From Nautilus pompilius (Eukaryota; Mollusca; Cephalopoda; Nautilida; Nautilidae): a stretch of 64,000 bases of DNA. The translations under genes were made by a program, and so were the position numbers. The stretch is taken from assembly GCA_018389105.1 (NCBI GenBank), contig JACATO010000310.1:620001-684000 (forward strand). The letters are read 5' to 3'. The number at the start of each line of letters is the position of its first letter. Position 1 is the first letter of the stretch. The notes under the pieces were generated by a model. The model saw only the letters and a program-made list of their open reading frames with translations. It made no database searches and was not told where the DNA came from. Positions 1 through 11,580 of the stretch are shown piece after piece.

Positions 1-1010
1 AAGTGATGAGGTCGGGGCCGTGACGTTACTGCCCGGGGTGAGATTCATCAGGGTTCCGCCCTCCTCCGGATAGTCGCCGTCTCCCGAGTCGTCATCTACT
101 TCCTTGCTTTCACCTGTAGCTGTTATCTGCTCACCGATCATCTACACGGCCGACCGGCCTCGTTCGCGAGCTACACGTACCCCGCCTGCCCTGTCGTCTG
201 CCAGTAACAACCCCCCCCCCCGACCGTTGTGCTGCAGAAAAACAGTTTTGCCGCCTTCTCTGATATCCATCTACCCGGCCCGGCCACTGAAGCGGGCCAT
301 TCGTAGAATATTAGCGATATCAGATCCTCCTGCCAACATAGGTGTAGATCGTATCAGATTTCGGCCTGGAAGTGTTTCAGTTGTTGGTTGTCTTCTGTTC
401 TCTCTCGTTCGCCTTATTTTCCATTCTTCTCTCATCTGCCTAATCTCCAGTCTTCCCCCTCTCTCTCCCTCTCCCCCCACAACCCTTTCTTGCCCTCCTC
501 CTAATTCTTTCCAATCGTTGTCCTCCCACGTTCCTTTCTTACATTCTTGCCTGGATGGCATCTTTTTTATAGCCGAATTTCTTCCAAGTTTATAAATGGT
601 AAAGATATCACAAGGCAATAACTAAAAATAAGCGGACTCTTCACCGCAATATTACTCCACTTTCTGCGAACAACCGCAAATCTTCTCTGATCCCTTATAC
701 AAAAAGGGGTCCGGCGGATTTAGCTCCCTTTAAAAAAAAAAAAAAAGACGCATTACTCGAGCGCGGCAGGCGTCTAGCCTTGAATTCTCCCCCCCCCGGA
801 CTAAATAGAATTATTACAAGAGAAAGGTGCCAACATTTGGGGACCTTTCTAGGAAAACTGAAGCAGGTTTTACTGTACCCGTTTGCTGGGTTTGTGGCAT
901 TCAGATTACTGCCGTGCTGTACAGCAGTGGGCAGAGATCTTTAACGAGCTGCATCCTCCAACTTGCTGCCACCCTGACACGTTTTTGCCCGTGACAGGCC
1001 GCGATATAGG
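1..1010. other. CpG-rich upstream region, no gene assigned
   Basis: The first 600 bp are rich in CpG and C-runs, unlike the AT-rich rest. Open stretches here show low-complexity Pro/Ser composition and no recognisable domain. A donor-like GATATAG|GTGAGT at about 1011 could end a non-coding exon. No promoter motif convinced me. Confidence 0.3.
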
Positions 1011-1494
1011 TGAGTCGTGACTAACTAAAGCAAATATGCAGTGGTGACAGAAGTCTAAGAATGATGGCAGAACAAACATAAATTGACACGTAAGTTATGT
1101 AAACATAGACATTCCAGCCTGGGCATTACACTGATAGAAAAACAATTTCTTATCCCTTCGATCGACATAACCCGTCAGCATGATCGATAGTAAATATTCT
1201 GCATGCTCTCGCTTTTTCTTACATTATTACGGAATTCCATGGTGACAAAAGTTTAAGAACAAATCAGACATTCAAATACGTGTTTCAAAATTCCAACTTT
1301 TAGAAATTACACAAGATAAACAGATTAAGTCAGTATCAGTATTTGGTCATAGTCCACAAGATGAATACACCGGCCTATGCAATTACCAGCCCGATTCGAC
1401 TGAATAATTTGGAACAATTTATTTAAATTTCTGTTTTTTTTTTTCTTTATCTTAATAACTATGTCTTTATCGTTTGACATATTCTCTGCTGGAT

Positions 1495-2130
1495 TCAAAT
1501 CAAGTTTTTTGAGCCGGCTACTTTAGATCTATAATTTTCTGATCTGAGATACTGGATGGCGGTCGAATGTTTCGGATCATCATCTTGTTGGAAAATCCAG
1601 TTGAGAAGGAGGAGGTTCTCACAATATGGTTTTAGTATATTGGTCAGAATGTCCAGGCAAACAGATCGATCTATTATTGCCCAGATATGGCGAATAAGGG
1701 CTGTACCTTTTCGGAAGAAACAGACCCATAGCATAATGGACTGCCGCCAAATTTTAATTTTCGGTTTGCTACACCTCGGACAGAATGCTTTACCGAATTT
1801 TTGCCGCACGTAAATCCGGCCACCTGATTCACACCTCTGGAACCGTGGTGATTCATCGGACCAAGTCCTCTGAGAACTAACGTTTGGCTTTTTGATCCTG
1901 TAGGGAAACACAGGATTTCTTCCTAGCAACAGGCCCCATCAATTCGAAATCACAAACCCGTTTCTGGACAGTTCTAGCGGAGATCGGCGCGAGACGTTCG
2001 TTGACATTTTAAGGGATTTGAAGACCTTACCGGTCCATTTCTGGTAGGCCTTGGTTTTCGGATCGGTTCGAACCTCTATTAGTCGGGGTCTTCCACTTCT
2101 ATGGCGTTAGATGTAGCTGTCCGTCTGTTT
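1495..2130 (-). mobile_element. Degenerate Tc1-like transposase fragment
   Basis: Read on the minus strand, 1929-1495 gives RTWSDESPRF and, further on, NWIFQQDDDPKHST, the first two catalytic-region landmarks of Tc1 DD34E transposases. Upstream, 2130-1930 gives a RSGRPRL GRPR-like linker. Several stops and frame changes are present, and the C-terminal third and terminal repeats were not found. Confidence 0.75.
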
Positions 2131-2279
2131 GTACATGCCCAGGCCAGATATCAAGCCATTTTATTGCATAGAACCCGCTTAGCAGTTTCGGAACATGAGA
2201 ATTTCTCATCGTACAACTTCACTGTCCAAGTACTTTAGTTGGACTTAAAACTACCCATTGTATAATGCTTTTTTTTTTT

Positions 2280-3100
2280 TTTAAAGGGTACGCATTAGTT
2301 TACTGTATTCTGTTTTCAGTTGGTTCGAAAAAACCACAAATATAAGCAGACAGTTGGCGTTCCGGAATTTTTTTGTTGCCAATAAATTCAGTCATAAAGT
2401 AAGAAAAGCAGGCCTATGCAAAGTATTTACTAACGATCAAGTTGGTGCATTTGTCGATCGAGAGAAGAAAGAACTGCTTTCTCCACTGTATGCTGGCTAA
2501 GGTTGGGATTTATAACCATAATGATGCAGCGCATAAATTTCATTGTCTCTGTAAAAAATATCTTTGAAATAAATCGGCGGGCCGCGGGGAATGTTCGCTC
2601 GTGGTTGCGAGTGGTTTTGTTGTTTGTGGAGTCTTTTACTGGCCATTCTTCTGACCCAATCCCGCAGTGTGTACTGTTTTCGAGAATATGGCATTGGTCG
2701 GAAGGCCTGCGACAGCGAGGTTGGTGCAGTCCACCCGGATACTAATCCACCGGAAAGACTACTCGATATGTGAGATTATTGTCTCAAGGGGAGAGACAGC
2801 GGCAGATCGAACTCTTAGTCCAGGTAACTTTGGGATTCCAGTTCAGCAAACCTCTGGATAACTTACAGTTCATGGAATGACAGAGCTAAAGATAGTTCAC
2901 GAATAAATAAATAAATAAATAAATAGCTCGTCTTCGCAAAATCTCTTTTGCTTTCCTCCATATTGGAATCACCGCTTGTACAAATTTCCTCCTTCCCTCC
3001 CCCGCCGATTTTTAGTTATTTATTCTTATTTTTCTTTCTTTCTTGCAATATTACAAGAATTTAGAAAATGTGTAAACTTGATATGCTTCTCTTGAATTAT
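2280..3100. other. No gene seen
   Basis: Mixed-composition intergenic DNA with an (AAAT)n run at about 2905-2926. I see no coding potential or element ends. Confidence 0.4.
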
Positions 3101-3194
3101 TCAGCAGGTAAAACGACCACCTGGTGAACGATTATAAACAGTGATTGGCTCTTTCCGTTCAGCTCGATATCGTTTTACACAAACCCCTGACGGA

Positions 3195-3421
3195 CGGCTT
3201 TTCACGTGTAGGCATCGTATAAAACTGGGATCGGCAAGGTGGCGCGTGTCGGCAAATAAGCACACGCGGTTTTCGGCGACTGGCGTATGACCTGCCATTA
3301 AAAAGGGGGGTAAATAACCTTCGTTTCGCCCGTGTATATAAATGTGCTTGTAGAGCCGGAGAAACGTTTGCTACGCACCGTGGATCGTAAGGATAGGAGG
3401 TAAATTTCAAGGGAATTTTAG
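3195..3421 (+). promoter_or_regulatory. Candidate TATA promoter and non-coding first exon
   Basis: A CpG-containing stretch carries a CACGTG E-box near 3203 and a TATA-like GTATATAAAT near 3333-3342. About 85 nt later comes a strong donor, TTTTAG|GTGAGT (GT at 3422). A first exon of roughly 3365-3421 would fit, and could belong to SLC20A since no other + strand gene is seen before it. No transcript evidence is available. Confidence 0.35.
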
Positions 3422-3499
3422 GTGAGTGGATATCAAGTCAGAATATTGTCTTCTCTTGATGAGGATGCAAAAAATTCCTAAAAAAAAAAACTGTTTTTG

Positions 3500-3545
3500 A
3501 GAAAGAGAGAGAGAGAGAGATGGAGAGAGAGATGGAGAGAGAAAG
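3500..3545. repeat. (GA)n microsatellite
   Basis: GAGAGA array with two ATGGAGA interruptions. Confidence 0.9.
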
Positions 3546-4389
3546 AGCATCTCTCAATATTTGTTTGTTTGCTTCTCAAAGTATTAAAAATGATATTTAT
3601 CCAAGACTAGAAATTTTTTAAAGAAAGGGTTGATTAAAAATGTTGCCAGCTTTTGTGCAAATTTTCTTTCTTTCTTTTAGCGTGAAAACTTTTTTTTTTT
3701 AAAAAAAAAAAAAAACTCCAAGAAACGAGATGAAATGGACGACTTTTCCGAGCGATAAACTTGCTCCAAATCCAAAAAAAAAAGAAAGAAAAAGGGGGGA
3801 AATTACAAAGAAAGTTCTTTGAGGTGAAGAGTTTACAAAATGAAAGTGTTTAGCGGAAACTGCGCCATTAAATTCTATGCAGCACAAACCGAAGCGGGAT
3901 ATGGTCGGCCTGCTGTCGAGGTTTTAGAAAGTAAATGAATAATCAGGGCGTTTTGTCCGTACAAAATAACAAAAGATGTGTTTCCTTAATAGTTAAACAT
4001 TCGAAACTGGACTGGATCGGGTGAAACACTGATTTGCGTAACTGCTGAGATACCCATCGTCCCCTAAATGGCATTACATTCATAGATTCAGTGTATCTGC
4101 CGTACAGACCCACGATGTAGCGCCGTCGCCGTTCGTGAGCCAAGTGGCGGAGCTTCGGAAAATCCTGCTGGTGTCTTGTTGAAGGAATGAAAGAAGAAAA
4201 GTGGAGGGGGAGGGAATTCTGGACCCGCTGGGTTTTTAAACCATCACTTATAACTGAAGTTATACTTCTTATTGTAAATTTCTGTCGAATGTAGTCTGGT
4301 GATATATTCAGCCCATTCCTCTCTCTCTCTCTCTCTCCCTTATCCCGAAGGTAACCTTTGGAGCACTTTTCAAATGTAAAAACACTCGG

Positions 4390-5330
4390 AGGATATTAAC
4401 TCCCACAGCCTTTTTTCTTTGTTTGGCCCTGGACATCCCCCCTCCTTTTTTACCTGCCTGAAGCCGGTCTCCATAAGACAAAAAAGAAAAGGGGGGGTGA
4501 CTGCATGCCTTTCAGATCTAAACAGCGTCGTTCCCGAACTAGGGCCTGCGCCAGGGTATTGCAGCCCCACACCGACACGTCGGCTTGGGATACGGAATCG
4601 CATCAGCCCCACTCCGATGTTGTTGTTGTTGTTTTTTCCCTCCTAAAGATTCCGGACCACACCCCTTCCTCCCAGAGCAGAGTGCGTGCCTGCAGCTTTC
4701 CCTGACGCTGCTGGAAGCTGGAGTGGCGACAACTCGCCTCCACTGTGGGAACCCCCGACGACACCGGGATGTGCCAGACTAGATCACGTCTCGTCGGTAT
4801 CTCCGAATAGTGAACGCCAAAACCCATGGTTACCGCACCCGTTAACCCGTTATGCAGGAGAACAGCTGTGTTGCTGGAGTGCTTTGTTTGATCCTGTATT
4901 TGGCGTCGCCGGCGAGGTTCCTTCTGCTAGTTTGGGATAATTCATGTGGGTGCTGATACAACTCGATCTTTTAAAGTTGAGGTGTTAAGGAATAGCTGAC
5001 GATACACACTCGCAATTCACCGCTCTTGAATGGTTTATCATCTTCCCACACACCTTTGAATGCGCCTTTTAATCTGTTACCATAGTTACTAACTCATCAT
5101 GTCTGTAGTTAGATAATTACACTCTTGGGTTACATTATAGATAGTGTGATTCCTTTTGTTTCAGGCGGTCTAAAAATTGTACCTGCCTGACGGACGGTCA
5201 GAAACCTGCCTGGAGTTTTCTCTCCATAGGAAAGTGAACCACCACGTCCTGTGTGTGTGTGTAAGTCTACCTGACGAATTGCGCGGCCGTAGTTTAGCAC
5301 AGATTATATGAGCGTTTTGTCGCTAAAAGA
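4390..5330. other. CpG-rich, unassigned
   Basis: Compositionally distinct, GC-richer block with several short open frames on both strands, none recognisable. It may be part of the upstream regulatory or first-exon region. Confidence 0.3.
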
Positions 5331-5339
5331 AACTGCATG

Positions 5340-6500
5340 GATGTGTCTCATTCCAATGACAAATCTACCTTAGTGATCAAGATGGTTCTGGGTTTTGAAA
5401 AGATCTCTCTCTCTCTCTCATTTGTTTCTCGTGTTTTCACACGCGACTTTTGGCGTGTTTCTGAGTGCCAGCATTTTTACAAACTGATCTGTAAAAAAAT
5501 AAATAAGTAATTTAAAAAAAAAAGATATATAAATACCATGGCTTACAAATATGGCATTGAATGGCATTTGAAAAATCACATCTAAAAATACTAACAATAT
5601 TTGTTATATTAAACATGTTTAAAAGGAGGGTTATATATATATCAGTAAAATTTTTGTAATTTTAAAAGATTTTTTTTCCTGATTATGAAAAATTAGTTAT
5701 GAATTGGCGCAAGTTATTCACATACTTAAGATAAATAATCTGCTAAATTCGTTTCAGATGATCAGATTAACTAGTCTTGAAAATAGGTAACCCCTATTGG
5801 TATATACGTATGTAGAAATTCGAGTCTAAGCAACTTGGAATCCTATAAAACAATTGAAAAAGAAAAGGAGCTGCCCTAACAGTACCAGCCTATACTTTAT
5901 ATCTTAATAATTACGTGATTATCCAATTTCAAAAAAGGGCGCTTAAAAATATACTTATGACAAACTAGTTATTTGGAAGTTTAAATATACTAAGAAAAGT
6001 AACATACATTCAGATATGAGTGGCATTGTTACTGAATTGGACGACCCATGATTGAAAAGCACCTTTTTGGAGTGATCTGAATTGCAACAATAATATAATA
6101 ATAATGATAATGATGAATAAACCGATTTCCTTTTGTATTAATTATCTAAAATAAATTTAAATGGAAAAAAAGAAGAAGGGGTGGTATTGTATCTATTCAT
6201 TATGGTACTGATGTCAAGCATTTAATAAATGAACAACAATATAATATGCATTTAGCCATTCTTCATTCTCATATTTGTTCAGAAGTTTTAACAATGGAAA
6301 ATATGTAAGTAATTTCAGTATCATCAGTCATTCGCGTAATATGTCAGGGTTGTTGGGGACGCCCAGCGAGATGTACCACTGGTGGCATCCTTAAATAATA
6401 AGCTATCCAAAGATGGCCAACAGTGGATCATGGGTGAAATAAAAACAACTGAGGAACAGGTTGCAGTGGAAGATGTGTATTTTTTAATTGCATCTCTGCT
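5340..6500. other. AT-rich intergenic or intronic DNA, nothing recognised
   Basis: Low-complexity AT-rich sequence. A short open frame near 6382-6530 runs into a (TA)n repeat and has no recognisable motif. Confidence 0.4.
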
Positions 6501-6505
6501 GGATC

Positions 6506-6529
6506 TATATATATATATATATATATATA
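6506..6529. repeat. (TA)n microsatellite
   Basis: Perfect TA run. Confidence 0.9.
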
Positions 6530-6882
6530 AATGGCTCGGTTCTGTTGCTGTGAGCATCAGAACTAACGGATGCGTATAAAGGTGTCGTTGGTTCCTCTTC
6601 AGTGAATTCTGTGTACATTTGGCATGCGGATTTGTCTTCTTTTTCTCTTGTTAATTTCAAGGCTTCCATATATTAGGCAGAATCGTCACTCAAAATGAGT
6701 ATTTAGGATTCTATACATCAAATACACGGTTTCTAACAAACAAAACCAGCTCGTCCTGTGCGAGGTCGAGAATAGCACCTGAAACGTTCATCGTTCTGAC
6801 AGAGATCATCTTTTCAGCCCCCATAATTATATATTCTGATTAATTGACTAATTTGCATATGCTAAATATTGCTGGTTTTTTT

Positions 6883-6980
6883 GATTGGTCGGGAAGGACG
6901 GCTCTGAGCATGCGCTCTGGACACTAAAAAATGGCGGCAAAGTAAATTAGTCGGAGTATGCTTGTCAAAACAGCCAATTT
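6883..6980 (+). promoter_or_regulatory. Candidate CpG-type promoter with YY1 and NRF1-like sites and first exon
   Basis: Within 100 bp there is GATTGG (inverted CCAAT) at 6883-6888, GCATGCGC (NRF1-half-like) at 6908-6915 and AAAATGGCGGC (YY1 consensus) at 6928-6938. A consensus donor GTAAGTATG follows at 6981. YY1 sites at this spacing commonly mark TATA-less start sites in animals. The following 300 bp stay CpG-rich. It is a good candidate first exon for SLC20A. Confidence 0.45.
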
Positions 6981-8340
6981 GTAAGTATGCGCTTTCTGGA
7001 GCCGTTCTCTGTTCTAGGAAATTTTTTAAAAATGCGTTTCGTTTTATTCTCCGGCCCCGTGCTCGCCGTGTTGAGTTCTCGAAGGATTTTACAGCGGTAT
7101 CGGATTTGCTGCTTCGCACGTGTGATGTCGTCTGCCAAACAGCCGGCCGGCCGGCTACTGTAGTAGGAGAGCGCGTGGTCGGGGGAGGAACGCTTGCCGG
7201 AAAAAAATGTCCTCTGTGTTTTTTTCACTATTCGTGTTTCGAAGGAACCTCGCAAGTGGTGAGATGAGGAAATTAAAAATGAGGAAGTTTGCGACTAGAA
7301 ATTATAGATAGTACCATTTGTGTTCCTCTTTGTGAATCCGCTGTTGGGGGGGCACGGAGACCATGAGTGAAGCATGTGACTGTCAAGGGACGTAACTCTA
7401 TCCTCACTCGCGCTACTCTATTCGTTACGTAGAGCGTCTAAAATCACCAGTATTTATTTAATTGTTGCAAACCTCATTAAATATTATTTGCGGTTAATTT
7501 TAAACAACGTTGTTTTTCATATATATATAAATTTTGAAAAGCGAATAACAACAAATAATATATTAGTACCACACTAGTGTTCAGTATAGGTTTTAAAAAA
7601 TTGAGAAAGTTGACCCCCCCCCCCCGCCAACTGTGGTAAATAACCTACCGAAAATGTGGGGCTGTGCATGTGGACAGTAACGGATTATTTCAGTTGTTAT
7701 GTACAGTTTTTAAAGTCTCACTACCATTGAAATAAATTATATGCAAACAGTTATTTTGAATTTGTACGTTATTGTTCTTTTTTGCACGTATCCGTCCTAG
7801 AGCCTGTAAACAAGAAGACAGTCATAAATTTAAATTTACATTGCTTTGTTTTGTGGTTCCAAATCTATATCCACTGGTCAGGGATTCCTGAGATGATAAG
7901 TATACGACGATGGCAGCAGGTCCAGGATTTTATGGGGAGATATTTTTTAAAAAAAGGGGGGCAGGCATCACATTTAAGATTACCCAGACATGATGTTTTT
8001 TTTTTTTTTTATGTGCAGGGGGAATCAGATTTGAATTCAGCTGGCCAAGAGAGGGGACTCATCAAACCCCACCACTGGTGGATTGTCCCTGGTATAAATC
8101 TCTCAAAGAAAAAAAGATGCTCTTCTTTTCTTCGGTAAAAATAAAAGTGAACAAGAAAACATCGGTTTGTGTTGTAAACTGTGTTTTCTTTATATGGCTT
8201 ACAATTTCATATAACAGAATTAAACGTGTTAAGAATGTAGTAAATTATTTCAAGTTGGTGGCCAACTTTTACTGATGGTTGTAAATCTTGAATAATAGTA
8301 CACCAATAAATAGCTGGCCTCCTTCCCAAGTAGAAGTCAT

Positions 8341-8397
8341 TGCAGTTATTTTATCGGGAGATTGCCGCGAAGATGGAGGCAACTTTATTTGGAGATG
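8341..8397 (+). other. Candidate upstream exon with spliced uORF
   Basis: An ATG in good context (GCGAAGATGG) at 8373 opens MEATLFGD and reaches a GTATGT donor at 8398 in phase 1. Joined to the acceptor before 11316 it continues as VLENSAVTAVVLNTSS and stops at 11365, 28 nt before the SLC20A ATG. It is therefore a 24-codon uORF in a different frame, if this exon is used. Confidence 0.3.
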
Positions 8398-8662
8398 GTA
8401 TGTAGAATTTCTGAATTTGTTCTCTCCTTTTTAAATATTTTTTTTCGATAAAATTAAAGGGATTTTTGTCTGGAGATGCAAATTGATTTTTTTTTTGTTT
8501 TTGGTACCATCTCAGAATATTGCATGCTTTTTGTCATCAGTACAGTTATCAGATTTTTAAAAAATATCTATCAGTGTAAAACAGAAAAAAAAAGTCATCA
8601 TCAAAGATTGGGAACATTTGTTTTCCAGAAATATTTTATTTTGTTATTGTTGTTAAGTTAGT

Positions 8663-8663
<1 letters not shown>

Positions 8664-8732
<69 letters not shown>

Positions 8733-8733
8733 G
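8664..8733. repeat. (ATT)n microsatellite
   Basis: About 70 bp of ATT repeats with one register slip near 8700. Confidence 0.95.
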
Positions 8734-9056
8734 GTTAGGGACGTAAGTTTTTTTTAAAATTTATTTTGCATTATTAAGTTTGATTTTATTGCAGATGTTA
8801 TTCATATTTTAGTTTGTGTTTACAAACGTTTTTCAATTATAAATGTGCTTTTATTGTAAAAACATCTTTTGAAATGGATCTTTTCAGTGTTCTGAATTTT
8901 TAAAATTCTAATATCATAGGTAATTATTATTTTGCATAATATTTGTGTAACTTTAATTTATTAAAGTTTTCAGACAGTAGATAATATTTTTTTTAAGCAT
9001 AAGAAATAAACAAATTTTATTCTGGTTTCAGAAACCATTTATTTTTTTGGTCTATA

Positions 9057-10668
9057 GGGGAGACTGGGGTAAGTTGATCCATGGGGTAAAATGAACCATG
9101 TCTGCTAGCCGCTTTCTTCCAAGAGAAAGTAGATCACTTCCCCTTGATCTGATGTACTTCCCATATTATTTGCAGCTTTCTCTTTTTAAGCACTTAGCAT
9201 TAACAGCAAAATTGCAAAAATCATCCTCCAGGAGTGGATTTCGTCTGACCAGGTAAATGGTTTTCTCATACGTTCACTGTAGATAGCTTAATTCGTTTAT
9301 CCATAGTATCGGGAAGTGTAATCATGAAGCTATATCAAGAGAATGTTTAAATTCTCTGTTGCCTAAAATTAAGTCATGAATAGTTCTCAAAATGTCGGAC
9401 CTACATAGGGCAAGATGAGCCACTGGAGGTGGGGTATGTTGAGCCATGGCTCAACTTACCCCATTATGCAGACAGGTCATCCTCTTACAATTTATTGCTT
9501 TGTGAACTCCATTGATCATAATATGACTATAGACGTGGGCCTATCAACATATGTAGATTCTATTTTTATATTGTGAGAATATGTTATGGATTTTTAAATT
9601 ATATTTTCCATCTTTTTTTTTTTATTACAGAAATGCGCAACTACAAACGCAAAACCACCCCAGAGGGAGCACCCCTGCAGATATTATGGAATGTGCTGCA
9701 CAAGAGGTGGAGAGAGGGACAGCAGTAAAGACAGTATCCAAAGAGTTTAATATTGACTGGATGACTCTAACATGTTACATGAAGAAATACAGGACGGATG
9801 GAGTGGTTACGGGGAACAAAGCAGTTGCTCAAAGTAAAGCTGTGTTTTCTGAGGAAATGGAAAGAGATCTCGGCATACACATGAAGAATCTGGCAGACAT
9901 GTTTCATGGCCTTTCTGTGACAAAATGCTGTGTCTTAGCCTATGAGTTTGCATCATCAAACCATCTTCCAATGCCAGAGAATTGGGTGAAAAATTGCAGA
10001 GCTGGGAATGACTGGTGGCTGAGCTTCAAGAATAGACACCATTTGGCAGTCAGGAAGCCAGGGGCTATGTCATTTGCCAGCTACCCTAACCCTGATGATG
10101 AAGCAGCATTCAGTAAAGATGATATCGTTAAGAAGCTTCTTCAGCCAAGATCTGTTGGGGACTCAACTAGAAGAAGCTGCCAGTTGTGGTTCAAGGCAAA
10201 CTTGAGCAAATGGAATATTAGTTAGACTAGTTGGAAGCTTTCTTCGTGCATTGGTACATTTCGTGTAACCATCAATAAACAGTTTATTGCATTATATTGT
10301 GTTTGTTACTAGTCATTCTATAATTGAGCAGATACTAAGTTCACACAATATTAATTAACAGCCATACTTGTAGAGCACTATAGTAGTCAAAACTTGTGCA
10401 TACAGTAAAATGTAACTTGGCTGTTCACCTCAAGCGAAGAGATTTTCACTCTGCAGGACAGTGGATCAACTTGCCCCATTGATGGGGTAAGTTGTGGGAG
10501 CATATTTTTAAAGGGTCAGTATTCAGACTTGAGTTTCTGGTGTAAATATGTTGTAACTTATTAAAGCATATGACAGAATGTTTTCACTGAAAGTAATATT
10601 GTTGACCAGAAATACCTGTACATATATGGTAAAATCTAAAAAATGGCTCAACTTGCCCTGGTCTTCCC
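9057..10668 (+). mobile_element. pogo-superfamily element, psq/CENPB type, DDE-deleted
   Basis: TA target duplications (9055-9056 and 10669-10670) flank inverted ends: left GGGGAGACTGGGGTAAGTTG, right (reverse complement) GGGAAGACCAGGGCAAGTTG. Inside, 9634 starts MRNYKRKTTPEG, then a one-base shift leads to ADIMECAAQEVERGTAVKTV (HTH_psq) and, around 10000-10090, NDWWLSFKNRHHLAVRKPGA (CENPB-type DNA-binding domain). The frame ends at 10225 with no DDE domain, so the element is non-autonomous. GGGGTAAGTTGAGCC-like boxes recur at about 9420-9465 and 10462-10495 in both orientations. Confidence 0.88.
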
Positions 10669-11315
10669 TAAATGTAAATAATGCATTATATGATATGTCC
10701 AGGATTTATAAACATTGGAATCTTATCATGTGGCTTCATTGTAAATAAGATGGATTCACATTATTTGTTGGTAATCTTTTCTGTAAATTGATATTTCCCT
10801 CAATTTTTTCTTTTCTTTTAAATGATGATTCAAGAAACTTTGTTTGAAAAACTGAATAAAATTTTTCTTGTATAAAAGTTCAAAATTCATAATTTAATGA
10901 GATTTTTTTCATTTCAAAACACATTTCATACCTTGTTTTAATTGTCTTTGAAATGTAACCTGAATTAAGGAACACACCAGAGAACCTGTTCTGAACACAT
11001 TCTAATTTGCAAATGGTTTGTTTTAAATAGAAACATCAAATCTATACTCTAGATGGCACCTAACAATGTGTTATATGAACTTAACAAGATTTTTTAGATT
11101 TTCATGTGATTTACTGTTAGGCTTTAGTTGCAGCTAAAATGCACTACAGATCCTTACATTTAAAAATGTTATTCTTAATCACATTAAAATCTTTTTCTTT
11201 ATCAGTCTTTGGTTTAGATTTTCTCTCATATTGTAATAATGTGTTCATCTGCTGTTCTATGATATTTTAAACCCCTAAATGAATCTCTTCTTTTTTTTTC
11301 TTTAACTGTTTCCAG

Positions 11316-11393
11316 TTTTAGAAAACTCTGCTGTAACTGCTGTGGTACTGAATACGTCATCTTAACTTTTGAAGACCTTCAGAGTTTTTCACA
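11316..11393 (+). other. SLC20A: 5'UTR part of SLC20A exon 2 (acceptor at 11315)
   Basis: A pyrimidine-rich tract ending in TTTCCAG at 11315 gives a strong acceptor 78 nt before the start ATG. The 78 nt contain TAA at 11363-11365 in another frame and no upstream in-frame ATG. At least one upstream non-coding exon is therefore expected. Candidate donors are listed at 3422, 6981 and 8398. Confidence 0.6.
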
Positions 11394-11580
11394 ATGTTTC
11401 CAGAAGAACAGCTATGGATGATCATTGTTGGGTTCATTATTGCATTTGCCCTGGCATTTGGCATTGGAGCAAATGATGTGGCCAATTCCTTTGGCACTTC
11501 AGTTGGTTCCAAAGTGCTTACTCTTAAGCAGGCATGCATTCTGGCAACCATATTTGAAATTTTGGGAGCTGTTTTGATAG
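11394..11580 (+). CDS. SLC20A: SLC20A coding exon 1
   Basis: Encodes residues 1-62 plus one base: [20 protein letters not shown], then the GANDVANS signature and ATIFE (E55). The donor is GTGAGT at 11581, phase 1. This exon carries the first two membrane segments. Confidence 0.95.

Noticed and set aside
104-595. 163-codon open frame in the CpG-rich left end
   Set aside because: Low-complexity Pro/Ser/Leu translation, with an overlapping opposite-strand frame; no domain or splice context.
850-1010. Possible exon ending at the GTGAGT donor near 1011
   Set aside because: One frame reads 40-odd open codons (ending LPVTGRDIG), but it matches no family I know and the acceptor is uncertain.
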